Origin: UBA1275 sp002323515
GTDB taxonomy: Bacteria > Bacteroidota > Rhodothermia > Balneolales > Balneolaceae
DNA: 64,000 nt
Direction: 5' to 3'
Assembly (NCBI GenBank): GCA_964007875.1
Contig: CAXGAH010000003.1
Location: forward strand, 99,866 to 163,865
Shown: in pieces, positions 36,091 through 45,760 of the stretch
How the letters are laid out: each line of letters starts with the position of its first letter
Position numbering within the stretch: position 1 is the stretch's first letter
The notes under the pieces: model-generated
What the model was told of the DNA's origin: nothing
Databases searched by the model: none
What the model saw: only the letters and a program-made list of their open reading frames with translations
Program-made: the position numbers and the translations under genes

Positions 36091-36879
36091 ATGAGCAAAA
36101 TAATTACTCTTACTACAGATTTTGGGCTTCAAGACCACTATTTAAGTGCAATGAAAGCCGTTATGCTAGGAATTTCTTCTGATATAAGGTTTATTGATAT
36201 TTCCCACGAAATACCCCCCCAGGATATTATGGCCGGCGCCTGGGTCATTCGGAATGCCGCCTTTCTCTTCCCCCCTAAAAGTATTCATTTAGTGGTGGTT
36301 GACCCTGGGGTTGGAACCGACAGAAACCCCATTGTTCTGGAAGTAAACGATCAGATTTTTGTGGGCCCAGACAACGGGATTTTTTCGCTTTTTTTTGAGG
36401 AATTCAATTACAAAGCGTACAAATTAAACAAGCCAAAATACTGGAGAGATGTCCGATCGAGAACCTTTCACGGACGCGATATATTCTCCCCCATTGCTGC
36501 TCATCTAGCCAAAGGTGTGAGCTTGGAAGAGCTGGGAGATCCCATTAGCAATTTAGTGAGTTACCACTGGGCTGTCCCCATAGGGGATAAAGATGGTTTA
36601 CAGGGATGGGTAATTCACATAGATCGTTTTGGAAACTTAATCACCAACATATCCGAAGAGTTGATCGAACAAACCATTGGCCGCAGAAAAGTTCGAATAT
36701 ACGTTGGCAATACCATGATCGATCACCTGGTTAATACCTTTGAAGACGTCGCCCCCGGTGAACCGGCCGCCTTTGTTGGCAGCTCCGGTATGATGGAAAT
36801 AGGGATAAATCGAGGGAATGCCGCTGAAATGTTAAGTGTAGATAAAGGCACACAAATTTCATTGGTCCTCCAAAAGTAA
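36091..36879 (+). CDS. SAM hydroxide adenosyltransferase (DUF62 family)
   Basis: 262 residues. TLTTDFGLQDHYLSAMKAVM at the start, VDPGVGT, FVGPDNGIFS and TFHGRDIFSPIAAHLAKG are the signatures of the SAM hydroxide adenosyltransferase/chlorinase family. Members with no halide-specific loop hydrolyse S-adenosylmethionine to adenosine and methionine. It follows dnaN by 35 bases and may be read through from it. Halogenase activity is not suggested by anything visible. Confidence 0.88.
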   Translation: MSKIITLTTDFGLQDHYLSAMKAVMLGISSDIRFIDISHEIPPQDIMAGAWVIRNAAFLFPPKSIHLVVVDPGVGTDRNPIVLEVNDQIFVGPDNGIFSLFFEEFNYKAYKLNKPKYWRDVRSRTFHGRDIFSPIAAHLAKGVSLEELGDPISNLVSYHWAVPIGDKDGLQGWVIHIDRFGNLITNISEELIEQTIGRRKVRIYVGNTMIDHLVNTFEDVAPGEPAAFVGSSGMMEIGINRGNAAEMLSVDKGTQISLVLQK

Positions 36880-37040
36880 CCTTGAGGTCGTTAGATTTGG
36901 TTAGGTGAACGCAGTACGTCAGGGCTTCGTTTTGTAGGCATGTGTGTTCGTAACGTTTAGTGCCACAGCTCGTATACCTATGTGAATGACGGCAATCATG
37001 ATGCAATAAATCAACTAATTTCAACTATCAGTCAGAAGCT

Positions 37041-37841
37041 ATGTTATTAGAACTTCGCGCCCCACACAATGAACGCCTTTCTATAGAACTACCGGTAGAG
37101 GCTGCACACCTAGGTACCCCTTTTAATGGTTCTCTTTGTGCGGAAGATGGGCAGCTCTTTTCTATTGATCGTAATATTGTGCAACTCGTTGAAAATAAAA
37201 GAACGTTTGATACCCTCGCTCAACTATACAACCATGTACCAGTTACTGCTCAAGTGTACGAGGATCTATGGAGAAGACGTTCTATAGGTTTACTAAGTGG
37301 GGAAGATTTTAGTTTAGAAGAGGAAAAAAAACTATTGCTGGATTGGACCGAGCCAAAAGGTGGGGAAAAGATATTAGATCTAGGCTGCTCCACGGCCTTT
37401 TATGCAAGAAGCCTACAAGATTATGAACCTGGCGCACAGACAGTCGCGCTCGACCTTTCCCTTCCCATGCTCCAAAAAGCTCGTGAAAAAGCGGTGGAAG
37501 AAGAAGTTGACCTATTTTTATTGCAAGCCGACGCCCGCCAACTACCTTTTTTTAGTGATACCTTCGATTTAGTTGCAATGGGGGGGACCTTAAACGAAGT
37601 ATCCAATACCGCTCAGGTACTTACTGAAATCCGGAGAGTATTACGACCGAATGGCCGCTTTTTTATTATGTATCTTTTAAAAAGTACCCATTGGTTAGGA
37701 AGAGTAGCTCAAGAATCCAGTTCATTGGGGGGCTTACATTATTGGACCTATGAAGAATCTAAAAACCTATTTAAAGGGGCAGGTTTCACCATAGATCGAG
37801 TGGAAACGAAAGGTATTGTAGCCTTTGCACTGCTGGGTTAA
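37041..37841 (+). CDS. Class I SAM-dependent methyltransferase
   Basis: 266 residues. Motif I is ILDLGCSTAFYARSL (near 112-126), then an acidic post-I VALDLSLPMLQKARE, LLQADARQLPFFSDTFDLVA and a motif near LRPNGRFFIMYLL. The first ~60 residues resemble a degenerate Trm112-like region (LCAEDGQLFSIDRNIVQLVE). The glycine-rich loop has CSTA where GCGTG is usual. Substrate unknown. The 161 bases upstream hold no recognised gene. Confidence 0.82.
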   Translation: MLLELRAPHNERLSIELPVEAAHLGTPFNGSLCAEDGQLFSIDRNIVQLVENKRTFDTLAQLYNHVPVTAQVYEDLWRRRSIGLLSGEDFSLEEEKKLLLDWTEPKGGEKILDLGCSTAFYARSLQDYEPGAQTVALDLSLPMLQKAREKAVEEEVDLFLLQADARQLPFFSDTFDLVAMGGTLNEVSNTAQVLTEIRRVLRPNGRFFIMYLLKSTHWLGRVAQESSSLGGLHYWTYEESKNLFKGAGFTIDRVETKGIVAFALLG

Positions 37842-37878
37842 CGGCACAATCTAAGTATACTATTCCTGAATAGTGGCC

Positions 37879-39516
37879 TTACATTTGTTCCGGCGCATGG
37901 ATACCCAAAATGCCTAATCCATTAGATAAAACCCTAGCGGTTTGTCTCGCCAAAAGAACTCGAGCTTGTGCACATTCTTGTTCTACACCCATAATTCTGC
38001 AGTCATGGTAGAAAGAGGTAAAGTCGGTCGCCACATCATTCAAGTAATTAATTAAACGATGGGGTTCATTTGTGTCAGCGGCTCCTAAAATCGCTTTAGA
38101 TAATTTAAAGAGTGTTTTCATTAGGGTTAATTCCGAAGGATGAACCAATGGTTTTAACTGCTCAAGGGTTGGGTATTCTGGAGGGGCGCCATATTCTTCT
38201 TCCGCTTTACGTAGGATACTGTGAATACGTGCATGCGCATATTGAAGATAAAATACTGGGTTCTTTTCGCCAGCCTCTTTGGCTTGTCCTATATCAAATT
38301 CCAAGTGAGTGTTTGGAGACCTCATCAAGAAGAAAAATCGGGTAACATCCGAACCTACCTCATCCATTAATTCGTCTAAGGTAACAAAATTAGCTTTTCG
38401 TGTACTCATTTTAAAAGGTTGACCGTCTTTGACTAAGGTCACAAACTGATAGACAATAACGCGAATTCGTTGCTCATCATAACCCAGTGCTTGTAATGCG
38501 GATAATATATCTGGGTAAGTTGCAATATGATCGGCACCAAATACATCCACACACTCATCGTAACCTCTGTCTAATTTATTGGCATGATAGGCAATATCGG
38601 GTAGACGATACGTTGGCTCTCCCGTACTTTTTACCAAAACAGTATCTTTTTCTTTTCCAAACTCAGTAGTTTTAAACCACGTTGCTCCATCAGCTTCGTA
38701 GACCAAGCCTTTTTCTTTTAGCGCTACCAGCACCTTCTCAATGTCTCCATTCTCATATAGATCAAATTCATTATAGAAACTGTCCATATGAATATTCATT
38801 CGTTCCAATGTCTGGCTAATGTCCGTAAATATGGCTTCTTGGGCTGCTTTTTTGAATGCCTCCCAATCCTTTCCTTCCCACTCTTTGCCGAATTGGTCAA
38901 TAATTCCTTGGGCAATATCAATGATATAAGCACCCTCGTAGCCTCCCTCTGGTAGCTCAATCGACTGACCTAATAACTGCTGGTATCGGGCTTGTACACT
39001 TTGACCTAATACCCTCATTTGACGACCTGCATCGTTAAAATAGTATTCCCGATCAACAGACGCTCCTGTCCATTCCAATAAGCGAGCAATCGTATCTCCT
39101 AGTACCGCATTTCGCCCATGTCCCACAGTCAAAGGCCCGGTAGGATTCGCACTTACAAATTCTATTTGGACCCGTTGCCCTTTTCTAGACGCTGTTTTAC
39201 CAAAATCTGAGCCTTCTTTTATAATCGCCCTTAATTGTTGATATACATATTCCTTCGCAAATCGAAAGTTTATGAAGCCAGGCCCTGCAATTTCGATGGC
39301 CTCCAATACCTGTGGGTCTAGTGGCATAGCATCGAGCAGTTGCTGAGCAATGGCACGGGGGTTTTGGCGCAGTGGTTTTGCTAAAAGCATGGCGATATTG
39401 GTCGATACGTCACCATGTTCGGCGAATTTAGGAGATTCTAATTGAATCTCAGGCAGCTCGGTGATATCAAGTCCCGATAAGGCCTTTTGGAGTAAATCAT
39501 AGATATAACTGTTCAT
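37879..39516 (-). CDS. argS: Arginyl-tRNA synthetase
   Basis: 545 residues. The N-terminal additional domain is present (APKFAEHGDVSTN-like SPKFAEHGDVSTNIAM), then the HIGH-type signature NPTGPLTVGHGRNAVLGD near 128, the degenerate KMSK loop KMSTRKANFVTLDEL and the C-terminal anticodon-binding helical domain. It charges tRNA-Arg. It is a single-gene unit converging on the methyltransferase gene, with only 37 bases between their stops. Confidence 0.95.
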   Translation of the reverse strand: MNSYIYDLLQKALSGLDITELPEIQLESPKFAEHGDVSTNIAMLLAKPLRQNPRAIAQQLLDAMPLDPQVLEAIEIAGPGFINFRFAKEYVYQQLRAIIKEGSDFGKTASRKGQRVQIEFVSANPTGPLTVGHGRNAVLGDTIARLLEWTGASVDREYYFNDAGRQMRVLGQSVQARYQQLLGQSIELPEGGYEGAYIIDIAQGIIDQFGKEWEGKDWEAFKKAAQEAIFTDISQTLERMNIHMDSFYNEFDLYENGDIEKVLVALKEKGLVYEADGATWFKTTEFGKEKDTVLVKSTGEPTYRLPDIAYHANKLDRGYDECVDVFGADHIATYPDILSALQALGYDEQRIRVIVYQFVTLVKDGQPFKMSTRKANFVTLDELMDEVGSDVTRFFFLMRSPNTHLEFDIGQAKEAGEKNPVFYLQYAHARIHSILRKAEEEYGAPPEYPTLEQLKPLVHPSELTLMKTLFKLSKAILGAADTNEPHRLINYLNDVATDFTSFYHDCRIMGVEQECAQARVLLARQTARVLSNGLGILGIHAPEQM

Positions 39517-39587
39517 GCCTCAAAGATACAGTTTTCCCTTGAATGGTGTTAACCCAAAAGGGGGACAAAATGCCCCTAGGGCGTCCC

Positions 39588-40230
39588 TTATACCAGACCC
39601 TCACTTCGCATAGATACATAGTCATAGCCGGCAATAATGATATAATCATCAAGGGGTACTCCTAACATGGTACCGGCTTCTTGAATACGCTTTTTTAACT
39701 GAATGTCCGCATGAGATGCCCGCGTGTTCCCAGAAGGGTGATTATGTAAGATAATGATGGATTGGGCGTGGTGCAAAATAGATAGTCTCATAACTTCAGC
39801 CGGTTCTACTACGGTGGCACTACTATCGCCCGAGCTTATTTGCTTAAAATTGATCATTTGTTTTTGATTATTCAAGAAGCATACAATAAACACCTCTTTG
39901 GTTAAATGGCGAAGTTTAAGCCCAAAAAACGCAGCTACCGCCTTGGGGCCCGTAATTTGAATGGGCACGATATCCGAAGGGCTTTGCACCCGCCGTGATA
40001 GTTCAAAACAAGCCTCTAAGGTAAGTGCTTTAACCTAGGCAATACTAGGAACTACCCGTAACTCTTTTCCATTCTTTCCGGGACATACCATGCAGGCCTC
40101 CCGACTCTTTTAAAAGTATTCACGCTGTGTCTAACACTTTATACTTTTTGGAACCCGATCTAATTAGTATGGCCAATAATTCCGCGTCCGTTAATAAGGA
40201 GGCGCCATGCCGTTTTAATTTTTCCCGTGG
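39588..40230 (-). pseudogene. radC: Decayed radC (JAB/MPN domain DNA-repair-type protein)
   Basis: The 3' half is an open frame (from GTG 39989) with the JAMM metal motif LHNHPSGNTRASHAD intact. The N-terminal half of RadC is still readable upstream but in pieces: PREKLKRHGASLLTDAEL then LAILIRSGSKKYKVLDTA, a TGA at 40120-40122, ILLKESGGLHGMSRKEWK, then a frameshift (1 base gained or 2 lost, near 40040-40055), an in-frame TAG at 40035-40037, then VKALTLEACFELSRRV joining the open part. Full RadC is about 225 residues, matching the span. Several independent lesions make real decay more likely than sequencing error. Confidence 0.85.
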
Positions 40231-40318
40231 TTACTCTTGGGGTACTTAATTCTTGCACCCTGAAATGGGACTGTTCATCATTCATAGTTTACTCTGTTTT
40301 AACATTAATATTCTGTTT

Positions 40319-40347
40319 AAAAAAGAGCACCGCTAGAGTGAGCTCTT
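40319..40347 (-). terminator. Intrinsic terminator after the metalloprotease gene
   Basis: On the minus strand AAGAGC (40347-40342) pairs with GCTCTT (40328-40323) around a 13-base loop and is followed by a T run. It lies 14 bases past the metalloprotease stop at 40362 and also shields the radC remnant. Confidence 0.7.
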
Positions 40348-40361
40348 ACCTTATTATTTTA

Positions 40362-42881
40362 TTAAAAATCAATGCTACAATACCGCATCCAATCCGAACC
40401 AATAGGAGAGCCAGGGGGCACTCCCAACGCGGGGGAAGCTTCGAAAATAACAGGATCATCAAGGTATTGATCTATCATAAGCGCCGCTTGTCTGGCCATT
40501 GGCCGCATAAACCCCTCCATCATAGATGCTACCGATTCAAGTTTATCGAGCACAATCGCTTTGGTAAGTGGACTAGACTGGCTTGACGCATGTAATACAA
40601 TCATGTGGCGAACTACCTCATAATTGACCACTTCCTGAACGGCTCCCTGGTAACTCTGTGACTCCTCTTTCCCCCAAGTTACGGTCAATAGCGCATCTAG
40701 GGTTTCCTCCAAGCTTAGGTTATTGTCTCTGGCTCCGTACTCTACCAGGCGATTTGCTCTCTCCGTATGCAACAACAACCCAAGAGTCATATTTGCAGAA
40801 GACTGAGCAATACTTAAGGCATCAAGAGAAGGACCAGTTCTGCCGCTGAATAATTCTCTGGTTGATGGGAGCCCCGCCGGCCGTGGCGGTATCATATCGA
40901 GCAGTGAAGGGGGAAGAGCCAAGACCTCCGGCTCTAATGTAGATAATACTGCTTGTAGGGCATTTCGCTGAGCGCTCGCGCGGACGATACGAGGGCTAGG
41001 CTGATTATCTCCTTTAATTTTGTAGGTATATTCCATGCCCCCAATTAACTTTACTGTACCTTCAACCTGGTATCGGTGGAAAAAATAAATGGGTACCAGA
41101 ACATCTTCCAAATAAGTTGTTGGACGGCCACTGGTTATATTTGCCATTCCAAATTGTGTAAGAGCAATGTCTCGCACCTCTAAAATATGAGCCAATTGGT
41201 CGGTCGGGTCTTGTCCATAATCCCATAAATGCGCCGTTGGATGCGACCCACCTTTTGGTCTTGCATCATTGTCAGAAATATAATCCAATCCCCTAGCATG
41301 GGCCTGCTCAAGTAGTTCATTTAAGGCCTTTGTTTCATCCACATTATCTGGGAAATCCTGGTATCCATAGGCTATGGTAACTTTATCCCAATCGCCAATG
41401 GCTGTATCGTAAGCATCATCCAAGTTCAATTTTCCATCAATAATATCCACCTTAGGGTGAGGGTAATCCATAACGGACGCTCGATTATTTACACTTGAAG
41501 CAAAATTGTGATAAATACCTAGAGTGTGCCCAACTTCGTGCGCAGAGAGTTGTCGAATTCGCGCTAGGGCCATCTCCATCATGGGCGAATCAGCTAGGTT
41601 TTCCAACACACCCTCACTTTCGGATTCTTCGCTAAATGGAGCCAACAACCCAGTGGCAATCATGTAATCTTGTCGCACTCGTAATGAGCCCAAAAGGACA
41701 TTCCCCTTGATAATTTCTCCGGTTCTCGGATCAACCACAGATCCTCCATAGGACCATCCTCGAGTCGAGCGATGCACCCAGTTAATCACATTGTATCGAA
41801 TATCTAGGGGATGAGCATCGTCGGGTAGCACTCTTACCTGAAAAGCATCTTTATATCCAATGGCCTCAAACGCTTGATTCCACCATTGAGCTCCATCCAA
41901 TAAGGCTGATCGAACGGGCTCGGGAGTCCCATTATCTAAATAATATATGATCGGTTCAGTGGCTTCACTAACTTCCGCTATAGGATCTTTTTTCTCTAGC
42001 CTATGACGATTAATAAATCGAACGGCCATGTCCTGCTCAATGGGCGCAGCATAATCCATAAAGGTCGTTGGGTAATAGCCCGCTCTAGGATCATAGACTC
42101 TTGGGATGTACTTATTATCCGGAAGCTCAACAAATGAATGATGTTGACGGACCGTTATGGCCGACGGGTCGGGTACCACTGATCGTACTTCGCGGCCAGG
42201 ATTACTCCCTGTAAAAGTAAGCATGGTTTCGAATTCAGTATTCTTTGGGAAGTTGAAAGTTCCTTCTGGGTGCAGAGCTGAACGGCTCTTATCCAAGCTA
42301 TAAGAGCCTTCCCCCATCCGCCGTAACCGATCGGTAACCCCATGAGCATCTCGCATCAAAAAGGGGGTTAAGTCGATCAGATATGCTCCATTTTCTTCGG
42401 CTTCAATAGGAAAACCGTACAATACCGACGAAGCAAAAGCCTCCCGAACCGACTTTTTTTCTAACTCATGATCAGACTGGGCTATATACCGTAGATTGGG
42501 CTGTATAAAAAATAACTTCGGCCCTCTCTTTTCGAAATACACCACTCGCTCACCGCCCTGCTGACTTCTATCCAAACCAATATCATTGGATCCAACCCCA
42601 GCAGCTAAGTAATTGGCATAAAGAAATTCTTTATTTAGCTCCGTTACTCGTAACCAAAGCCTATCCTCGCCATCATCATAATAATAGGTGAAAAACCCCT
42701 CTGAAGCCTCTAAATCACCTACTTTCTCCAAAATATTTTGAGCGTTACTAGTTCCAGCAAAAAGGACCTGAATCAAGAAAAGAAACAGGAACTTGTACCC
42801 GGCCACACGATAGAATAATTTACTTTTTTGGGTTGATGGTACCGCCGCAGACTCAACGGTTCTTGAATGATTATTCCACAT
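40362..42881 (-). CDS. Secreted zinc-dependent metalloprotease (DUF5117/DUF4953 type)
   Basis: 839 residues. A signal peptide (hydrophobic FLFLFLIQVLFAGTSNAQ, ending near 48) follows a 25-residue lead. The metzincin motif HEVGHTLGIYHNF starts near residue 448 and a Met-turn candidate SVMDYP follows, giving HExxHxxGxxH with a methionine turn. Upstream regions (FFTYYYDDGEDRLWLRV, HHSFVELPDNKY) match the N-terminal part of this Bacteroidota family. It is probably a periplasmic or secreted peptidase. Its start lies 27 bases after the AGCS symporter stop, consistent with an operon for peptide digestion and amino-acid uptake. Confidence 0.88.
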   Translation of the reverse strand: MWNNHSRTVESAAVPSTQKSKLFYRVAGYKFLFLFLIQVLFAGTSNAQNILEKVGDLEASEGFFTYYYDDGEDRLWLRVTELNKEFLYANYLAAGVGSNDIGLDRSQQGGERVVYFEKRGPKLFFIQPNLRYIAQSDHELEKKSVREAFASSVLYGFPIEAEENGAYLIDLTPFLMRDAHGVTDRLRRMGEGSYSLDKSRSALHPEGTFNFPKNTEFETMLTFTGSNPGREVRSVVPDPSAITVRQHHSFVELPDNKYIPRVYDPRAGYYPTTFMDYAAPIEQDMAVRFINRHRLEKKDPIAEVSEATEPIIYYLDNGTPEPVRSALLDGAQWWNQAFEAIGYKDAFQVRVLPDDAHPLDIRYNVINWVHRSTRGWSYGGSVVDPRTGEIIKGNVLLGSLRVRQDYMIATGLLAPFSEESESEGVLENLADSPMMEMALARIRQLSAHEVGHTLGIYHNFASSVNNRASVMDYPHPKVDIIDGKLNLDDAYDTAIGDWDKVTIAYGYQDFPDNVDETKALNELLEQAHARGLDYISDNDARPKGGSHPTAHLWDYGQDPTDQLAHILEVRDIALTQFGMANITSGRPTTYLEDVLVPIYFFHRYQVEGTVKLIGGMEYTYKIKGDNQPSPRIVRASAQRNALQAVLSTLEPEVLALPPSLLDMIPPRPAGLPSTRELFSGRTGPSLDALSIAQSSANMTLGLLLHTERANRLVEYGARDNNLSLEETLDALLTVTWGKEESQSYQGAVQEVVNYEVVRHMIVLHASSQSSPLTKAIVLDKLESVASMMEGFMRPMARQAALMIDQYLDDPVIFEASPALGVPPGSPIGSDWMRYCSIDF

Positions 42882-42908
42882 AATAATACGATTTAAATTA
42901 GGGTCAAG

Positions 42909-44246
42909 TTAATCTTGAAGAGATTCATTTTTCATCCTATCAAAATAATCGTGAGCAGCGCTCATGACTTTTGGAGATAACAGAATAGCTGCTGTCATCG
43001 TAGGAATGGCCATTAATGCAAACATTCCATCCGTAAAGTTTAAAACGGCTTCAATGGTGGCCACGGAACCAAAAATAATAGCCGCCGCATAAAAATAGTT
43101 GAAGTACTTCTGCCGCTCCGCCCCAGCCAAAAAGCCTAAACATTTTGTGCTGTAATACGAATAAGTGAACAAAGAACTAAAGGCAAATATAAGTACACAA
43201 ACCATAAGCACATACACCCCTATAGGGCCCATAGCCTCCTGAAATGCCGAGGCCGTCAAGCTAATCCCATTAACATCACCAGAGGTCCAAACTCCCGTCA
43301 CTAAAATAGCCAAAGCAGTCATGGTACAGACCACTAATGTATCAATAAACGGGCCCATCATAGCTACCAAACCCTCACGCACTGGCTCTTTAGTTTTGGC
43401 TGCACCATGAGCCAAGGTCGCAGTTCCTATTCCTGCTTCGTTTGAAAATGCAGCTCTTCGAACCCCTGTTATAATCAAGGCCCCAACGGCTCCACCCATT
43501 ACGGAATTTGCGGTAAAAGCGTCCGTAACAATTAAGAGGAGATACTCTCCAAGCACATCCACATGTACTAGTAAAATGTAGGCAACACTTCCTACGTAAA
43601 GCACCACCATCGCCGGCACCATTTTTGATGCAACCTTTCCGATTCGCTTTATACCCCCAAAAATGACCAACGATACAGCCGCTAAAATGACTAAACCACT
43701 TATTAAATCGGTATTAAAATGGTTATTGGGGTCGGAAATTCCATTCGGAATAAGTAAAAAATCACGCACAATTTGGGTCACTTGATTGGCTTGAAAGATG
43801 GGTAACGGGCCAAACAGCCCGGCCACGGCAAAAAGCCCCGCCAATGGTTTCCATTTTTTACCCAATCCCTCGGTAATAATATACATAGTACCCCCTTGCA
43901 AATATCCCTCAGAATCATATCCTCGATACATAACAGAAAGCGTACAGGTAAAAAACTTAGTCGCCATACCCACTATGGCACTAATCCACATCCAAAAAAC
44001 AGCGCCAGGGCCCCCGACGGCAATCGCTACCGCCACCCCACTTATGTTCCCCATTCCTACCGTTGCCGCTAGTGCACTTGCCAAGGCTTCAAAGTGACTA
44101 ATATCTCCAGGGTCGTCTGGGTCATCGTATTTTCCACGTAATATTTCGATAGCATGCCAAAAATATCGGTAAGGGATAAATCGAGAGTAAATTAAAAAGT
44201 ACAAACCACCACCTACTAATAGTACGACTAATGGACTCCCCCACAT
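42909..44246 (-). CDS. Sodium:alanine/amino-acid symporter (AGCS family)
   Basis: 445 residues from ATG 44246, about ten membrane helices. TVGMGNISGVAVAIAVGGPGAVFWMW and AFSNEAGIGTATLAHG are AGCS signatures for Na-coupled uptake of alanine or glycine. The frame is open and family-like for 18 further codons upstream (LDTIDRILAGFSSF just before MWGSPL), back to ATT at 44298-44300 and a TAA; no ATG, GTG or TTG exists there. So either ATT or CTG starts the gene, or the original start was lost and 44246 is used. Conserved core is intact. Confidence 0.88.
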   Translation of the reverse strand: MWGSPLVVLLVGGGLYFLIYSRFIPYRYFWHAIEILRGKYDDPDDPGDISHFEALASALAATVGMGNISGVAVAIAVGGPGAVFWMWISAIVGMATKFFTCTLSVMYRGYDSEGYLQGGTMYIITEGLGKKWKPLAGLFAVAGLFGPLPIFQANQVTQIVRDFLLIPNGISDPNNHFNTDLISGLVILAAVSLVIFGGIKRIGKVASKMVPAMVVLYVGSVAYILLVHVDVLGEYLLLIVTDAFTANSVMGGAVGALIITGVRRAAFSNEAGIGTATLAHGAAKTKEPVREGLVAMMGPFIDTLVVCTMTALAILVTGVWTSGDVNGISLTASAFQEAMGPIGVYVLMVCVLIFAFSSLFTYSYYSTKCLGFLAGAERQKYFNYFYAAAIIFGSVATIEAVLNFTDGMFALMAIPTMTAAILLSPKVMSAAHDYFDRMKNESLQD

Positions 44247-44393
44247 GAATGACGAAAACCCGGCTAAAATACGATCGATTGTATCCAGAACAGCGTTAAT
44301 TTAGTTAGTAATAAAGGTCTTAAACTCGTTCTAAAAGAGGGAAATCACAAATAAAAATGACGATTAATTAGAGAATCTTGAAACGGTTAAAAA

Positions 44394-45020
44394 TTAAACC
44401 CAATCAAAAAAGTGCCCTAGGCCATTTATAACAAACTGTACCACTATGGATAGGGCAATAAAACCCATCATCCGAGTAATCACTGTCATGCCGGAGTTCC
44501 CAATAAACTTGTTCAACCAGGACGCCACCCTAAGTATGACATAAGCTGATAAGGCTGTCAAGAAACCCGCAACTCCATTCACCATGTGATCTGTCAAACT
44601 AGCTGCTTGACATCCAAATCCAATAACCACGGCAATGCTACCTAGGCCTGAGAGCAACGGCATTGCTAACGGACTAAAAGAAACATCTTCTTTTTCCATA
44701 GCTGCAACTTGATCCCCTTTTGATAGCTTTCTTCATCCTGTTTCAGGGTTCATCATGGAAAAACCGGCTTTCATAATTACCAGGCCTCCAGCTATTCGAA
44801 TTCCCGACATACTAATTCCAAAAAATTGCAGTATATACGTACCGGCAAACAAGATGGTAATTAGCACAAAAAATATATAAACGGTAGCTTTTCGGGCAGT
44901 CAATTTGCGTTCTTCGTTGTCTTCCTTGGTTAAAGCCATAAAAACCAGCATTGCGGTAATGGGATTAACCACCGAAAACAACGAGGTAAAACTAGCAAAT
45001 AAAAGGGCTCTAATACCCAT
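44394..45020 (-). pseudogene. MarC-family membrane protein split by one in-frame TGA
   Basis: Two frames lying in the same register rebuild a 208-residue MarC protein. The first half (from ATG 45020) has FSVVNPITAMLVFMALT, ILQFFGISMSGIRIAGG and ends PETG at TGA 44733-44735. After 11 more codons the second half has FSPLAMPLLSGLGSIAVVIG and VITRMMGFIALSIVVQFVI. The conserved Pro in the PLLSGPGSI loop is Leu here, another sign of relaxed selection. TGA is a true stop elsewhere in the window, so recoding is unlikely. The second half could reinitiate at ATG 44699. The role of MarC proteins is poorly defined. Confidence 0.8.
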
Positions 45021-45261
45021 AATCGGTAGGAAATTTACGGTTTGCCGCTCTTCTAGGGTACACTGAGGGTAGCTTTTATGATTGTTAATATACACACGTG
45101 CTGAAGAACATAAAGATACTGACTCTACATCGAATTTCATCCATACAGAGTTAATTTTCCTAAAATAATGCACGCGATTTTTAAGCTTCGTATTTTTATA
45201 TGATAGTCGAATTGTCAACAGCTTTACTAAACAAGTACGGCTCGCACAAACCAACATAAAT

Positions 45262-45702
45262 ATGTTACAACGCATAAATTCCATTATTGGGAATCATCTT
45301 GATCTAAACCAAACCTTAATAGAGGTTGCGAAAGTACTAAACGCCGAATTTGAGCATTTTGATTGGGTGGGTTTCTACCTCGATGATCAAAACAAAAAAG
45401 GCTTTTTAAAACTAGGGCCCTATGTGGGACCAGCCACCGATCATGTTTCTATACCATATGGAAAGGGTATTTGTGGTCAAGTTGCGGTCTCACTACAAAC
45501 ATTTGTTTCACAAGATGTGAGTGCAGAGGATAACTATATTGCCTGCAGTACCGAGGTGCAGTCGGAGATAGTAGTGCCCATCCTAAAAAATGGGGTGTTT
45601 GTCGCTCAAATAGACGTTGATTCAAACACAAAGAATTCAATCACCAAAGAGCAAACCGAGCTACTAGAAGCAATTTGCAATAAATTATCGCCTCTTTTTT
45701 AA
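45262..45702 (+). CDS. GAF-domain protein, free methionine-(R)-sulfoxide reductase-like
   Basis: 146 residues, a single GAF domain. FDWVGFYLDD, IPYGKGICGQVAV with Cys71 and NYIACSTEVQSEIVVPI with Cys95 match the fRMsr subfamily, whose two cysteines in these places do the redox chemistry on free methionine sulfoxide. Cysteine pattern and length both fit. Cytosolic. It is divergent from marC, with 241 bases of otherwise empty DNA between them. Confidence 0.8.
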   Translation: MLQRINSIIGNHLDLNQTLIEVAKVLNAEFEHFDWVGFYLDDQNKKGFLKLGPYVGPATDHVSIPYGKGICGQVAVSLQTFVSQDVSAEDNYIACSTEVQSEIVVPILKNGVFVAQIDVDSNTKNSITKEQTELLEAICNKLSPLF

Positions 45703-45717
45703 CGTTTCCTCTCGGCT

Positions 45718-45747
45718 TCCAGAACCTTAATGTTCCTGGACCATTTT
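45718..45747 (+). terminator. Candidate terminator after the GAF gene
   Basis: TCCAGAAC and GTTCCTGGA form an 8-bp stem with one bulge and a 6-base loop, followed after three bases by five T. It is weaker than the other hairpins because the T run is displaced. Confidence 0.4.
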
Positions 45748-45760
45748 TGCTACTAAGTCT

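Noticed and set aside
39588..39989. Complete short RadC-like protein from GTG 39989
   Set aside because: The family N-terminal half is still readable just upstream with stops and a frameshift, so the short frame is the surviving part of a broken gene.
44733..44735. TGA in marC as selenocysteine or reassigned codon
   Set aside because: No selenocysteine-type hairpin is apparent, MarC has no redox residue there, and TGA works as a stop in cca and other genes here.
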